Source: Gossypium raimondii (Eukaryota > Streptophyta > Magnoliopsida > Malvales > Malvaceae). Taken from it: a DNA stretch of 64,000 nt. Positions 30,201 through 42,150 of the stretch are shown here, piece after piece. How positions within the stretch are numbered: position 1 is the first letter of the stretch; each line of letters begins with the position of its first letter. Where the stretch lies: positions 59,219,980 to 59,283,979 of the forward strand of contig NC_068575.1 in the NCBI RefSeq assembly GCF_025698545.1. The letters are read 5' to 3'. The position numbers and the translations under genes are program-made. The notes under the pieces are model-generated. The model was not told the DNA's origin. It made no database searches and worked only from the letters and a program-made list of their open reading frames with translations.

Positions 30201-32023
30201 AAACTTCAAAGATCCTCCATATTATAGCATTGAGGATGAAAATGGAGCTTTTAAATCCATTTCAACTCAACCAATTACTCATCCAGTAAACAAAAAGCGT
30301 CCACTAAGAACAGATTAACACGCCTGCTAAAACTTTAACAAAGTACGATTCATTCATGGAAATTGCATCTTACAGCTTCTTTAAATGCCAAAAATGCTGG
30401 TTCTGGTAGATATGCATATGTTGTACCACTATCCAAAACAGTTCCATACTTTCCATCAAAGACACTTGGGTTCAAAGATAGCTGCTTCCCCGCAACATGT
30501 ATCTCTTTCAAACCAATGCTGTAATATGGACTGTTGCCATCCCGAAACTAGAGTAAATGTGTCAGATGTATCGAGTGTATATAGGAAGTTGATGACGTAT
30601 TCTATCTTGGAGATAAAAATGTTTACAAAAACATACCTGCGAACAGGATCGGCATAACTAAAGACCATGTCTGACGGGGCAGATATGCCTCCAAGAACCA
30701 TAGCACCCCCACCAATATCCATCCCACCATAACATAATGAGAATGAATCACTAATCACACCTTTTTCAACAAGCTGGTCAACAACACTGAGATCACCACG
30801 GCCCAATCCCATAATGCCATCAGCATGTTGACTGTAAAGGTCACCAGTTTCCTCATTTTCGCAACCAAAAACAGCACGCTGAGGCACAAGTTCACTTTGA
30901 TTCCCAAACGATATGATATCCTCACCAAGGACACCACTACTGCTACTCATTTCAGCATACTGTCTCTCATAAATGCATTGCACCCTGTCACTGTCACAAT
31001 TGCAATCCAAATTGCACTTTACAGGTTGGTAAGTACTGGATAAATCAGGCTGAAACTTCGGGTCCTGATAAGTAGAAATCAGAAAACCTATTAGCTTAAC
31101 CACCTAAATAAGGTCATCTGGAACCAACAAATGAAGACCTTTCTCTGAAGTTTTATTAGGGCTGCATTGCTACCAAACATTATGAAAGGAAATTCATATT
31201 TAACAAAAACAATAAGCAGCTGATTAAAATTTAAGACTAATTCCAAGCTAATTATTATATATCTAAATTTAAAACCGTCCATCTTTCTATCAACAACCAA
31301 AGCTTCAAAATTTTTTACATTGAAAAATTTCAAATGCCACGACCAAATAAGCCTGAACGAAATCTCAATGAATAGAGCGATGCTTCAGAAATCAAAAAGG
31401 GGGATTCCCATTCAGATCTAATCTAATATGTTTGGAGTACACTGTATGTCCAAAAACGATTCAATAAACAGAAAATATGCGGAAAAAAGGATCATCAATG
31501 AATATTCGAATTTGAAAATTCGGATGAATTTTGATATTACCTGATGTCTACCACATTGTTCGCAAGTGGCGCAAGGAACGTAAGTAACAGTACTTCCGGT
31601 ATCCACAATAAGCGCAAATTGCTGCGGAGGGGTCCCGATCCAAAGCCGCGTAGTGTAATACCTTCGAAAGTTTGATCCTCGAATATCTCAGTTAAAAGAA
31701 CAAGGAGAAATAAGATTAAAAGATAATAATATGATAATATGACAATATTACCCGTTGAGAAGGAGATCATCGTAGAGTCTCATCCGAGCGTTTGGATGGG
31801 AAGAGTGAGAGTCAGATCTCAGAAGGTGGCGATGAGAGTGCAAGAAGGTTCTAGAGGAATTCTTGGAAGAAGGAAAGAGAGGGAGGACCATGGCGGGACG
31901 TGCGCCGTGGTGAGGCGGAGGGAGGAGTCGCGGAGGTGACGTGGAGGGGTTTGATTGGGAGAGAAGAAAGAGGAGGAAGAAAACGACGGTTCCGACGGCG
32001 AGGTTAACCAGTGCCCGCGCCAT
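27269..32023 (-). CDS. membrane-anchored aspartyl protease (pepsin A1 family)
   Basis: Twelve exons from the right (32023-31752, 31661-31541, 31064-30637, 30530-30374, 30032-29950, 29823-29727, 29570-29498, 29310-29107, 28834-28710, 28536-28435, 28354-28257, 27440-27269) give 643 residues. Residues 1-25 are a hydrophobic signal or anchor. The catalytic aspartates are Asp111 in VDTGST and Asp307 in LDSGTT. A Cys-rich CATCEQCG follows the first, as in plant nepenthesin-type enzymes. A Ser/Thr/Pro-rich linker and a luminal C-terminal domain lead to a membrane helix near 594-616 and a short basic tail ending EQELQPL. This matches the two-membrane-region plant family related to Arabidopsis At3g50050. 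Cell-surface or endomembrane location is inferred and the substrate is unknown. The intron between 29107 and 28834 needs a GC donor. Confidence 0.92.
27545..27625. repeat. intronic dispersed repeat family D, copy in protease intron 11
   Basis: ACATGGGGATGAGGCATGAT followed by CCTTCAAGCATATGAAAAAA resembles the block in CK2 intron 9 and the one near 50000-50030 in HOS15. It is short and diverged, so it may be a fragment. Confidence 0.4.
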
Positions 32024-33217
32024 CACAAAAGGTGCAGCTCGGGCTGAGGCGAAGGAATTGAAGGAAGCTCGAAAGAGGAAGTCAGCGGCACGGAAGGTAC
32101 CGGAAATGAGCTTTGCACCAAACTAACTAAACAAATTACGTAAAGAAATATAAAATTAGTAGTTGGATGGGATGGAATACTTGGATTTTTCAGTTTTTTC
32201 CCCAACCAAACGTTGCTATACCTCTTGCAACGGTGTCGTTTTCTTTACTGATTTTTTAGGAAAAGCAAACTTTACCGGAGAATTACTCTTTTGATCAATT
32301 AAAGAAAAGTTTTTATATGATGTAATTATACGTATAAAATTAAAAATTTAAATATATTCATCCAATATATTTTTCAAAATGCATTGATGCTTTTGTAGGA
32401 TAAATTTTGTATAACACTACTTTATCGCATCTTATACGATAATTCATCTTCCTTTTAATAAAAAAATAATTTAAAAAGTAATAAAATTTAAGACAATCTT
32501 TCTTTAATTTATTCAAGTGTTTCAGCCCCCGCACTCAACCAAGCAACAAGAAGTGGAGCCTCTTTAGAAATCAATGGACGGATTTCAGATAACGTTTGAT
32601 TTGAAATTTGAAGTTGATCTCAATCAAGATACTCAAATTTAGCTCTCAATAACTCGAGTAAATCATAACTCTTCTTTTTGTCAATACTAACCCTAGTATT
32701 TTTGTTGATATAACTCTGTATCCAATAATTGCTCTGTCTCGGAACTAATGCCCATCAAAACGATTTATATCCAAGTCATTTTTAAATAGTAGTAAAGATT
32801 ATAAAAGTTGACAAAGGAATATGAAGCACGTGCACTGAAATCCATGCAGAAAAGGCATAGATAAATGAACAAATATGACAAGAAAACCATCAAGCATCAT
32901 CAATCCATTACAACTTCTGCCATCACATTATATACATACATATATATATCATGGTCTATATAATATCATAGTAGCTACTCATGAGATGACTAACATCCAT
33001 CTTTAAGGTCTCTTTTTCTCATCTTTATTTATAAAAAGAAAGAAAAGACAGATCTAAGAAACAATAGCAAGTGACAAACAAACATGAAATGGATTTGAAC
33101 CAAAAATCACTGACCCAAACCATTTAAAAGCTAATAATAATACAATTATATATATATGCAGAAAAAAGTTGGTTTCCGAGGGCTAACAGACTATTTGTGG
33201 AACTTTATGCAGTGTGC
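32024..33217. other. upstream region of protease gene and 3' flank of GH3 gene
   Basis: The two minus-strand genes are in tandem. The left part should be the protease promoter and leader; the part next to 33218 should be the GH3 3' UTR. A short TA-rich run lies near 32938-32950. No further gene is supported. Confidence 0.5.
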
Positions 33218-35168
33218 TCAACGGCGACGTTCTGGGGTCCAGTGTGGTAAATCTGGACTGAAATGTTTAGAAACCACCCTTGAGTTCAGAAGTTCCATGA
33301 TTGGAGTGAAGCTTACACATCTTGGAACTTTGTATTGATTTATGGAGGCACCCCTTGAAATTGCATAATCCATTAACTCCTCAAACGTGCCGTTTTCCAC
33401 TACTCTTATCTCGAGTGGGCCGATTGAGTTGTCAGCAACTCGGCTTTGACGGTAAACTGAGTTCAAGGATTCCTCCATTTGTAAGCAGCATCGGTTCAAA
33501 ACATCATCGGTTGGTGCAATAGCTGAGTCTTTGACGAGTAATTCCCAGTAAATAACGTAGTGACCCGGTATTTGTTTGGTGTCGGCGTAGCTTGTGTACT
33601 CAACAACGCTGGTGTTGAATTCCTTCAGCAAAAGAGAAGCGTTTTCGATGGCGTTTTGTAACTCAGCCTCATCCGTTTTATCTGACTCGATGCTCAACAA
33701 AACGTTCTTTCTCCTAATGAAACGAAACTGTGGGGCCGCGTTGTGAAAACCGGTGACTCGAAGGATATCGCCGACTCTGTAGCGGCACAATCCTGCATAG
33801 GTGGTGAGGATGAGCTCATATTCTTTGCCGACTTCGACATCGGCGAGATCAACTAGGCACGAAGTGGATGATCCATGAGGCAAGAACTCAAAGTAGGCCA
33901 TGTTTGGCATGATAGTGTATGTGACTTCGGATGGTTTGCACATCGGGTTGAGATTGAGACCGAAATAACACTCTGACGAAGCATACATCGTGCAAGCCAT
34001 TGGCAAGCCACCACTGTAATATTCAAGGGTGGGGATATATTGAGCCATGGCTCCAGTTACGATAACATCAAGGTACTTAGTTCTGGGCCAAATTCTTTTG
34101 ATGATACATTCCCAATTCTCCTCATAACATTCCATGGTAACCAACTGGGCAAGTTCTGGGTTAGGTTTCAAGATTTTTCTCATGCATTCTCGAACCGGAG
34201 CATCGGTTATTTTAGGGTTTAAGGTTCCCGTTGCAATGTCATGAGCCAGTTGTTTCCAGTTGTTTTGAAGGAAATGAATGGCCCTAAGCAGGCCAGAGGC
34301 AAAAACGGCACCAACACGAAGGACCTCGTCCCTCATGATCAAGCCACAAAGCATCTGGGCGTACATGCTTTGAAAAGAGTCAACGCAAAGGATGGCTTCG
34401 TTGGGGCTAGTGTAAACATTGAAAGGGTCATATGGGCGAGTCTTAAAGTGGTCGCTGTTGTAGTAGCTTGTGAGGACTGGGCGTGCCAAAAGCCCTCCAG
34501 GAGTCTTTGTTTCAGCTTTCACAAACAAGAAATAAAGACCCTTCCCTTTGTCCAATCCTGGAACGTAGCTATCCAAAAGACAAAAATATCAAACTTTGTT
34601 TTCAACAAAAGTTAGATATTAAAGAAGCAAAAAGAATAGTACAAAAGCTACTCACAGGTTCATTACAGGCATAAGAAGGCTATACAAGAGTTGACGACGA
34701 TCCAACTCTTCATGAATTGTTGGCATCAGCTTCCTTTCTCCAGCTGAAGTCCCAGAACTGCAAAGTAAGCCCCAAAATACATATCATTAAAAGATAAACA
34801 TGACTAAAAAAATTTAAAAAACATTTATTATTTGCTAAAAGATCTCACCTAGTGAGAAACTCTGAAATGGGATGAACTGAAAAGATAGGGGACTTATCAC
34901 CATTGGCGATACGTTGAATCTCAGGCTGTATATCTTCATAAGTGACAACAGGGATTCGAGACTTGAATGTTTCCCGGTCCGTAGCTCCATTGAGGCTGAA
35001 CCGTTCGAGATACTCAGTCTCGGCATTTCGGCCTAGGATCTCACGTAAAACCCTTTCTTGAACTGAATCGACATTTTTTGTCATCTCTTCAATGAATTGA
35101 AGAACTTTCGCATCTTTATCGGAAGCGGGAGTTCGGACTGGAGTCGGGAGAGTTGATTCAACAGCCAT
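33218..35168 (-). CDS. GH3.1: GH3 indole-3-acetic acid-amido synthetase
   Basis: Exons 35168-34849, 34757-34656 and 34568-33218 give 590 residues, normal for GH3. The enzyme uses ATP to adenylate indole-3-acetic acid and joins it to an amino acid such as aspartate in the cytosol, lowering free auxin. ATP-binding motifs are [10 protein letters not shown] at 107-116, YASSE at 336-340 and YRVGD at 404-408. The end [10 protein letters not shown] matches the GH3.1-GH3.4 group as I recall it; the exact member is unsettled. Residue 402 is Cys where relatives have Tyr ([10 protein letters not shown]). The loop after FLPHG is shorter than in Arabidopsis GH3.3 and GH3.6. The ATG at 35168 (MAVEST) aligns with relatives; an in-frame ATG two codons upstream at 35174 is possible. 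Auxin-response motifs upstream suggest it is auxin-induced. Confidence 0.95.
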
Positions 35169-35287
35169 GAACATCGATATTGAAAGGCAAAGCAAAAAAA
35201 ATGCAAAAATGTCGAAAATTTAAGTGATTTTTGTTAAAGCGATATGTACTGGTAATGGTGTGAGAGAAGCTGAAGCAGGGAAGGGTT

Positions 35288-35300
35288 GCTTATATAGGCG
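35288..35300 (-). promoter_or_regulatory. TATA box of GH3 gene
   Basis: On the minus strand the sequence reads CCTATATAAGC, about 120 bases upstream of the ATG. This puts transcription start near 35260 and leaves a leader of about 90-100 bases. Confidence 0.65.
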
Positions 35301-35416
35301 AAACCGAGCGATGATTTATTTATTTATTTTGTCGTGCCACTTCAGCTTCTTGTCCGAACTAGAGCCTAAAGGAACAGTACGTCAGATTTTATGTCCCCGG
35401 CGTGTAGCAAGGAAAA

Positions 35417-35426
35417 GAGACACGTG
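35417..35426 (-). promoter_or_regulatory. overlapping auxin-response element and G-box
   Basis: The plus strand reads GAGACACGTG. It is TGTCTC on the gene's strand (ARF-binding auxin-response element), sharing bases with CACGTG (G-box, bZIP or bHLH site). It lies about 120 bases upstream of the TATA box. Confidence 0.6.
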
Positions 35427-35460
35427 AGTCCCATGACACGTAATACTGGTTATAAGAACC

Positions 35461-35466
35461 CCGACA
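35461..35466 (-). promoter_or_regulatory. high-affinity ARF site TGTCGG
   Basis: The plus strand CCGACA is TGTCGG on the gene's strand, the variant ARF proteins bind most tightly in published binding assays. It lies 35 bases upstream of the G-box/AuxRE pair. Confidence 0.5.
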
Positions 35467-35546
35467 TGTGGGTCCTACGTGTTATGCCATGTCAGCAAAG
35501 GGTGATGGTGTGTTTGTGTAACCCTAGGCATCGGCCGGACACTTTC

Positions 35547-35552
35547 TGTCTC
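35547..35552 (+). promoter_or_regulatory. auxin-response element TGTCTC
   Basis: A second canonical TGTCTC lies here, in the opposite orientation to that at 35417. Two elements in opposed orientation are typical of GH3 promoters, though the spacing of about 125 bases is long for a classic inverted pair. Confidence 0.5.
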
Positions 35553-37529
35553 ATCTCTGCGTCGCCGCTGATGGCCACTCTTAGCAACAGACCTATTAAT
35601 ACGTCTCTTTTGGACAGGTAAAATAAATATTCAAATTTTGTTTTGCTACTTAAAATATATTTAAAAATTATATTAATCTTTCACATATTTTTATGAATAA
35701 AATTTAAATGTGAATAATTTATTTATTATAAAAAATATAGATCAAATAAATATTTTAATTTTAAATTTCATGAAATTTGAATTCAACTTGTTTAAATATA
35801 ACTGTTGATATTAATTATTTTTTAAAAATTTTAGTTTTTGAAAGTTAGTGGTTTATTAATTGATTGTTATCTTTCTCAAAACTAATAAAACAAAATTACT
35901 TTAAGTGTCCGAATATATGTAGTAAATAATTGGAAAACTATTAGATAATCGTCCGTGATTTTAAAACAATCTCTTCTAGATTCTAAATTCTGTTGCAAAC
36001 CCACTTCCTACTCTTTAACAGATTTTAAAGCAATTCGCACCAACCCATACATCATTTTTGGAACAAAGCCACTCACTGATGTCCCAAGTTCAAATGGCTT
36101 TTTACAAAAGTTGGAACAACAAATCGAGGCTTAGCTATGAAAACTGCAGTAGCTGGAAGCTGCTTCTTTCTTGGTGTTGGCAAAGAAATGAAACGGGTTT
36201 AAAGACTTGCATGGTTGTGATCTTCGTTGAGGTTCGAAGTGTTCCATTGGAGCTTCACCAATCTTGGTTTCAACTTTTCAGTCCAAATGAAGTGTTCCGT
36301 GGAGGAGTGTCGAGAGGTTATAGCTTAGTTTTGAAAAGTAGAAAAATAAGATTAATGGAGATAGATATAAATAAAACAACACACAGAAATTCTACTGTCC
36401 GTTATTCCGAATTATGGCCCCAACAAAGATTCTTCATTGATAGTTAATAAAAGAAAATAGGAGTTAATATAAGGTGGAAGTTGTTAATACTGTATAGATG
36501 TATCGTTTTGTTTTTACATTTGTAATATATATATCAGTGTATTTTGTTATGTTGTTTTGGATTTCTCACAATTTTAAAACATTATTTTTTGTATATATTA
36601 TATAAAATGTAAAATATACATGAGAGATATAAATATATTGATATGAAAAGCATCATTAAAATTTAATTAAATTAAATAATTTTATTAAAATTTTATACTA
36701 ATGGTTATAAGGTAATACACGAAAATAAGTAGATATTAGATTGATACTAGTTTAAGACCGAAATCATGACAACCATCACGTCACAAAATTAATTAATTTC
36801 GAAAATTGTTTGAAAAAATCAGATTCAAATTAAATATGATTGTTGGTCTATATCCATGCCTCTAAAAAGTAATCTATCTGTAGTCAAAAAACATGTTATC
36901 ACAACCATCCAAGCAATAATAAAATGCTTAGGAATGTACAGTGAAAATCAAATCAACTTTTGCCAGCTAACTTTCTCTCATTTATCTCTATTTCCCTTCT
37001 ACAATTTTTAGTAGTAGAGATGTTACTAATTGCAGGTAATCTTGTAACAAATTATTTGGTAAAAATATAGGTAATTATTTAGAAGCAAATATTGATATAT
37101 GATTACTGAAAAGGAAGAAAAACAAATTAACTAATTTCTAATAGATCTTATACCGTGCCCTTCACTATTGTACAGTTGCCTTTATCAACAGCGGTGGCTA
37201 ATCTTACCTTTTAAGGAGAAAAAAAGCCTGTTTCTTCACATGCAATGAAGGATAAAGGATTGCTTTCGAGTAACACGTGTCCATGTTATTTAATTAGAAT
37301 TTTAAAATAATGGATCATGTTTTTATATTTATATTTGACTGTGCCAAAAATTGCTATCGGATATGAATATTTTTGAAGTAAATGTTGAATCTGGGTATAA
37401 TATTCAAACTTTTTATATAGATTGAAAGGTTTATATTTCTATAAAGAGGTCTAAACATGTGTAAAAATGGATGTTGAATACTTAATATTAATCTATAATT
37501 TAAGTAGAAATTTATCAGTTGAAAATTTC

Positions 37530-38542
37530 GGGCAAATTACACATAAAAGCCCTATTTTTTTAAAATTTATTGAAATGGGCTCAATATTTTATTATTTACC
37601 GGAATCGGCCATTTTTCTCGAAATCGTGTTCACGTCAGCGCGATGTCAGGGGATGTGTCAGCAAATCGCGTCCACGTCAGCGCGATTACTTACGTGGCAA
37701 CAAATCGCGTCCACGTAAGCGCGATTTGCTGACGTGGCATGAACAGTTTGTGTTTTTTAGCTTGGAAAACTTTGAAAGGCCATAACTTTTGACTCGGTTG
37801 TGCGATTGAGACGATTTTTTTTTATTTCGAATAAATTTTCGAGATCTACGCGCTGACAAATAGCCGAAGGCGGTTTGCCACAATTTTCGTCGAAAAAGAT
37901 CTTTTTTTGCCTCTAAATTTTGATTTTTTCGGTTTAAAATTGAATTTTGAAACATTCAAGTCATTATTTTCCTTATTTATTTGAAATAAACACCGGATTT
38001 TTTTTACAGAATTGTTGTATTATTTTTTCTGATTTGACACGTGTATGGAATAGGTCCGATAAATCATTAGAAAGTAAGTAATATAATTAAGATAATAACA
38101 TTATTTCTATAATATGTCTATTAATAAGTTTAGCTTAGTTGATTAAGATACTTGCTCTTTTCCCTTAGTACCTTGGTTCAAATCTTGTTGTTAATACTTT
38201 TGAATCTTTTTTGTACTTTTTACATTTATTTATTTTTAATCAATTAACCCTTCAATATTACATTAATATGTATAATTAGGGGCAAAATACCAAAAAAAGG
38301 GGCAAATTACACATAAAAAGGGGTATTTATACTTTTTTTTGACCGTTGGGTACTGTTCACGCGCGGGCCGAAATCATGTCCACATCAGCAACTCGCGCTG
38401 ACGTGGACGCGATTTCCTGGCGTGTACCCTGACATCATGCTGACGTTGATGCGATTTCGCGAAAAATGGACCATTCCGGTAAATAATTAAATAATTGGCC
38501 CATTTTGATAATTTAAAAAAAAACTTTTATTAATAAATTACC
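37530..38542. mobile_element. Mutator-like element with long inverted repeats, 10-base duplication
   Basis: Arms of over 200 bases at about 37530-37750 and 38330-38542 are imperfect inverted repeats, starting GGGCAAATTAC and ending AAATTACC. TGAAAATTTC flanks both ends, at 37520-37529 and 38543-38552, as a 10-base direct duplication. The arms carry CG-rich units (TCGCGTCCACGTCAGCGCGA) that stand out from the AT-rich surroundings; the left arm has three, the right arm two. No transposase is present. The length and the duplication fit a non-autonomous MULE. Very similar CG-rich units are, from memory, common in cotton. Confidence 0.75.
38120..38190 (+). repeat. tRNA-like (SINE-type) insert inside the MULE-type element
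   Basis: TAGCTTAGTTG at 38131-38141 fits the polymerase III A-box and GTTCAAATC at 38176-38184 fits the B-box, 45 bases apart. The 3' part is AT-rich with no clear end. It is probably a fragment of a tRNA-derived SINE rather than a tRNA gene, because no acceptor stem pairs. Confidence 0.4.
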
Positions 38543-38944
38543 TGAAAATTTCAACACTGCGAAAAAAAAAACACCTGGTTTTGTTTTTCCGTATTCATCT
38601 TGGAAACGTATGAAGCTGGGCTATAGAAGTAAGCCACAAAAGTCTAACTGAGATTATTTAAATAATAATATTGTAAAGTTTTCATAAACAAACTACTTTG
38701 TTGATATCTGTAGCCATCGTGGGTAGGAAATTTATTGCATCCTATATTTCATGAACATTGACTAGCTAAAAACTAACCAAAGAAAAGATCGATATTGACC
38801 GCCAAAAAGTGCTTCATGTGTTTTGTGCTTTATTTGATTGATACCCACCCTTTTATCCTTATATACATATATTGTCTATGCCAATTTTTAGTATAATTTT
38901 TAAGGTGAAATTCATATTATATAAGTAGATTTGTTTATGTGCAG

Positions 38945-39170
38945 AATCAGAGGCGGATACGGGGCTGGCAAGAGCTTACCCCTAAAATAAAAATAGGTTT
39001 TTGAAATTTTTTAAAATTTAAAATTAGTAAAAGTAAAATTATATTTTAACTCTCCTAAAATTATAAAAATTTAATTTAATGTTTTAAAAATTATAAAGAT
39101 ATAGACTATAAAAAATTAAAATTTCATTCGGCCTCCCCTTAGAAATTTGTTCGACTTCGTCCCATGCAAA
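38945..39170 (+). repeat. dispersed repeat family B, plus-strand copy
   Basis: The head AGAGGCGGATACGGGGCTGG and the body with AAAGATATAGACTAT match, in the opposite orientation, the copy at 10435-10652. It ends near GGCCTCCCCTTAG. From memory, such units are frequent in cotton and other dicots. Confidence 0.55.
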
Positions 39171-40579
39171 ATTATCACTTAAAATATTTTATTTTTATTT
39201 AATTTTATTTACAATGGATTTGTTCAAAATCAGCATATAAAATACTATATTAATATTAATATTTTTATAATTAAATTTAAATTTTAAAAAATTCTTAGAT
39301 GGTAATTCAAATAAACCTGAATGGTTCCAAATTTGTAAAATTCTAAAAAAAGAAAAAGAAACTGACGTATGTGAATTGAGCATACCTGACTTGTCCTAAT
39401 TGGATAGATGTAATGAAGTTTCAAATGAATATTTAAAATAAATAGAAAATCAAAAGTTATGGGTTTACAACTTTACATTAATTGTATGATTTTTTTTCCC
39501 CGCGAAAATATCCACTTAGGCCAAACTAGTGTTTGGAAGTCTTACTACATAAAACTAACTTGCCCCCTCATGCCTAATTTTGTGTTTTAAAGTAATTGAC
39601 TTTTACTTTTACTGGTCTCTTTGATTGAAACATGGTCAAGTCACATGGCTTGACTTAATTAATTTGATAATTCTTCATGAAATAACTCATTTTGTATGTG
39701 TTAATGTTTTTTTTAATAAATAAGTTGTTAATAATTACTTGATCGACCAAGGTCAATTTCCATACTCTTACAATAACGCAATTTATAATAAATATGACCT
39801 CAAAATCCGACTCTATCATAATACTTTTTTGAAATGAGGATAATAAAGCTTTGGTTTTCATTAAAATTATTATTGGACAGTTCAAAATAATAATTTAATC
39901 ATTTTAAATCCCATTTCTTTAAATACTGTTGGTAAATCCAAAATCCATTCCGGACCCCAAATGGAGAGTTCAAAGTCATTTTTTTTGTACTCGACCCAAC
40001 TTAAATAATTATCTAATAAAATATAATTTTAAATTTAATTATAAATTATTAAAATAAAAATATATATAAATAATGAAGTGATAACTAGGCCTTCGGCCAA
40101 GAGCTTTCAAAAAAAAAAAAAAAAAAGCTACAACTTAGTTCAGCTCATGTATACTTTTAATTAGATTTGTCCATTCATTGGTTAAGTGGTACCATTTGTT
40201 CCGGCTCACATTTTTTTTTTACCTTAATGATGACTGGGTTCGATTTAAATTTAAATAAAATAATTAAAAATATTTTTATTTAAATTTATTTATGAAAATA
40301 TTAATATTAATTTTTAAGTATGTGTTTGAGTTTAATTTGACATCAATTTAACTTATGGAATTATTAAAATATCTTTATATAGTTTAAATAAGTTATATTA
40401 TTATGAGAGTATTTTTGTATTTTTTATTTAAAAAATTAATAAAAAGTTACAAATGTGTAGGGTTGAACTCATATCACTAATGTTCATAAAATATTTTCTT
40501 TATCATTTCGACTAAAGATTTATTTTGATATTTTGATATGTTTTCATGTTATTACATAAATGGTTTTACTTACATTGTT

Positions 40580-40582
<3 letters not shown>

Positions 40583-40619
<37 letters not shown>
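40583..40619. repeat. (AT)n microsatellite
   Basis: About 18 AT units in AT-rich intergenic DNA. Confidence 0.9.
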
Positions 40620-40622
<3 letters not shown>

Positions 40623-41440
40623 ATGACGCTAATTAAGTTGGTATCACAAGTCAATTTAATATAAACTCAATAAGAAGAATAACATTGTGATAAACAATCG
40701 AATATATTTAATATTCTTAATCGATGTATTTAATTATTTAACTTTTACTTAAAATTGAAACTAATTTTTTTATTTTAATTTTATACACTTGCATATGCTA
40801 CTATTGTTAGTTTTAAATCTTACATTTCATTATTTTTATATATTATTTTAAATGTTTATGTACGTGTGATAAATTTTCTAGTAAAAATGAAATGATTTTA
40901 AATTTTTTATTTTTAAACAATAGAATGGATTATTTGAGTAGAAAGAGCTTAGAGAATTTTTAAAATCAAGCCATGATTTCACCATGAACACTTTGCCTCC
41001 AATATCAACACAATAAAAGAAAAACAATTAAAACATGACACAAGAATACAAAAGAAAAATACACAAATGCAACACGAATATGCAATTTTTTTACACATAT
41101 TATCAATATATGAAAAATTATTTAGCATGTATATATAGCATCAATAATAGTATAAAAATGAGAGAGATACCTGAATTCTAGAGTTGTCTTCGTTAGTCTC
41201 AGTATCTCACACGCGTTTTAGGTTGCGATGAAGTTGCAAAGTTGAACTTGTTTTTCTTCCTGCTGTTGTTTTCCGCAACAAAAGTCAAATCAAATCAATA
41301 GGAAAATTAATTATGCATGCACCCGTGGGGTGGGGACTAGGGCGGTGGATTTATCCACTCAATTTAAATAAAATTAATCATTAGTTTATTCACCAAAAAT
41401 TTCAAAAAATTTTAATTCTTATGAAATCTTATTATATTAA

Positions 41441-41804
41441 GGGATAAATCTTAAAATAATATATGAACTTTAATTTAATATGTAATTTGATACATAAATT
41501 TTAATTTGGTGTAATTATACATGAAATTTTGATTGTGGTTCAAATGTATACATGAAACTTTAATTTTGATTTAATTATGCACATTTAAAGAAATAAGTAC
41601 ATCAATTTATTTTTATATTGGATAAATATAATTATATGTATACGTAATATATAAACATAAAATGGTGTTGTATCAATAATTGTATTAATAATTTATAAGA
41701 ATTTGATCAAATCAAATTTTGTGTACAAAATTATACAAAATCAAAGTACATATATAAAATTACATATTAGATTAAAATTCATGTATAATTTTGAAATTTA
41801 TCTC
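41441..41804. mobile_element. MITE with TTAA target duplication
   Basis: The left end GGGATAAATCTTAAAATAAT and the complement of the right end, GAGATAAATTTCAAAATTAT, pair, and pairing continues for over 80 bases (ATATGTAATTTGATA against ATATGTAATTTTATA). TTAA flanks both ends, at 41437-41440 and 41805-41808. It has no coding capacity. The target site is the same as that of the foldback element at 7246, but the termini differ. Confidence 0.75.
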
Positions 41805-41984
41805 TTAAATTAATAATTAAGATATACTTACAATTAAAATATATTTAAATTAACATAAAATAAATTTATATAAAACTCGAATATGATCTATAAATAAATA
41901 TAAACCGAAAATTCTCAAATAATTTATACAAAATAAAAAAACTTAAAGAATGTCTTATAACCTAATAAAATAATTATGTTCAAA

Positions 41985-42150
41985 GTAGGGTGATGTCAAT
42001 TTTACGATAGTAAAAATATAATTTTATTAATTTAATAGTCTATATATTTATAACTTTTAAAGGATTAAAATAATTTTTATCATTTTAAGGGGTTAAAGTA
42101 TAATTTAATTTTTACTAATTAAAAAGAAAATTTTTTATTTTAGGAGCAAC
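41985..42150 (-). repeat. dispersed repeat family B fragment
   Basis: The AT-rich body, with TTTAATAGTCTATATATTTA and a later AGGGGTTAAAGTATAATTTA, resembles the bodies at 10435-10652 and 38945-39170 in the minus orientation. The GC-richer head is not seen. Confidence 0.4.

Noticed and set aside
31739-32126. Plus-strand frames rich in Arg and Lys near the protease start
   Set aside because: They overlap protease exon 1 on the other strand and have no family match.
33218-35174. GH3 start two codons upstream at 35174
   Set aside because: It is in frame, but relatives begin at the position of 35168 and its context is weaker. It is kept only as an alternative.
36058-36447. Open frame of about 129 codons between GH3 and the MULE-type element
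   Set aside because: No domain or family resemblance, no convincing start context, and the other frames show nothing better. It may be chance or a remnant.
37467-37955. Overlapping small open frames with repeated TSAR/QQIAST words
   Set aside because: They come from the CG-rich units in the inverted arms of the mobile element, not from a protein gene.
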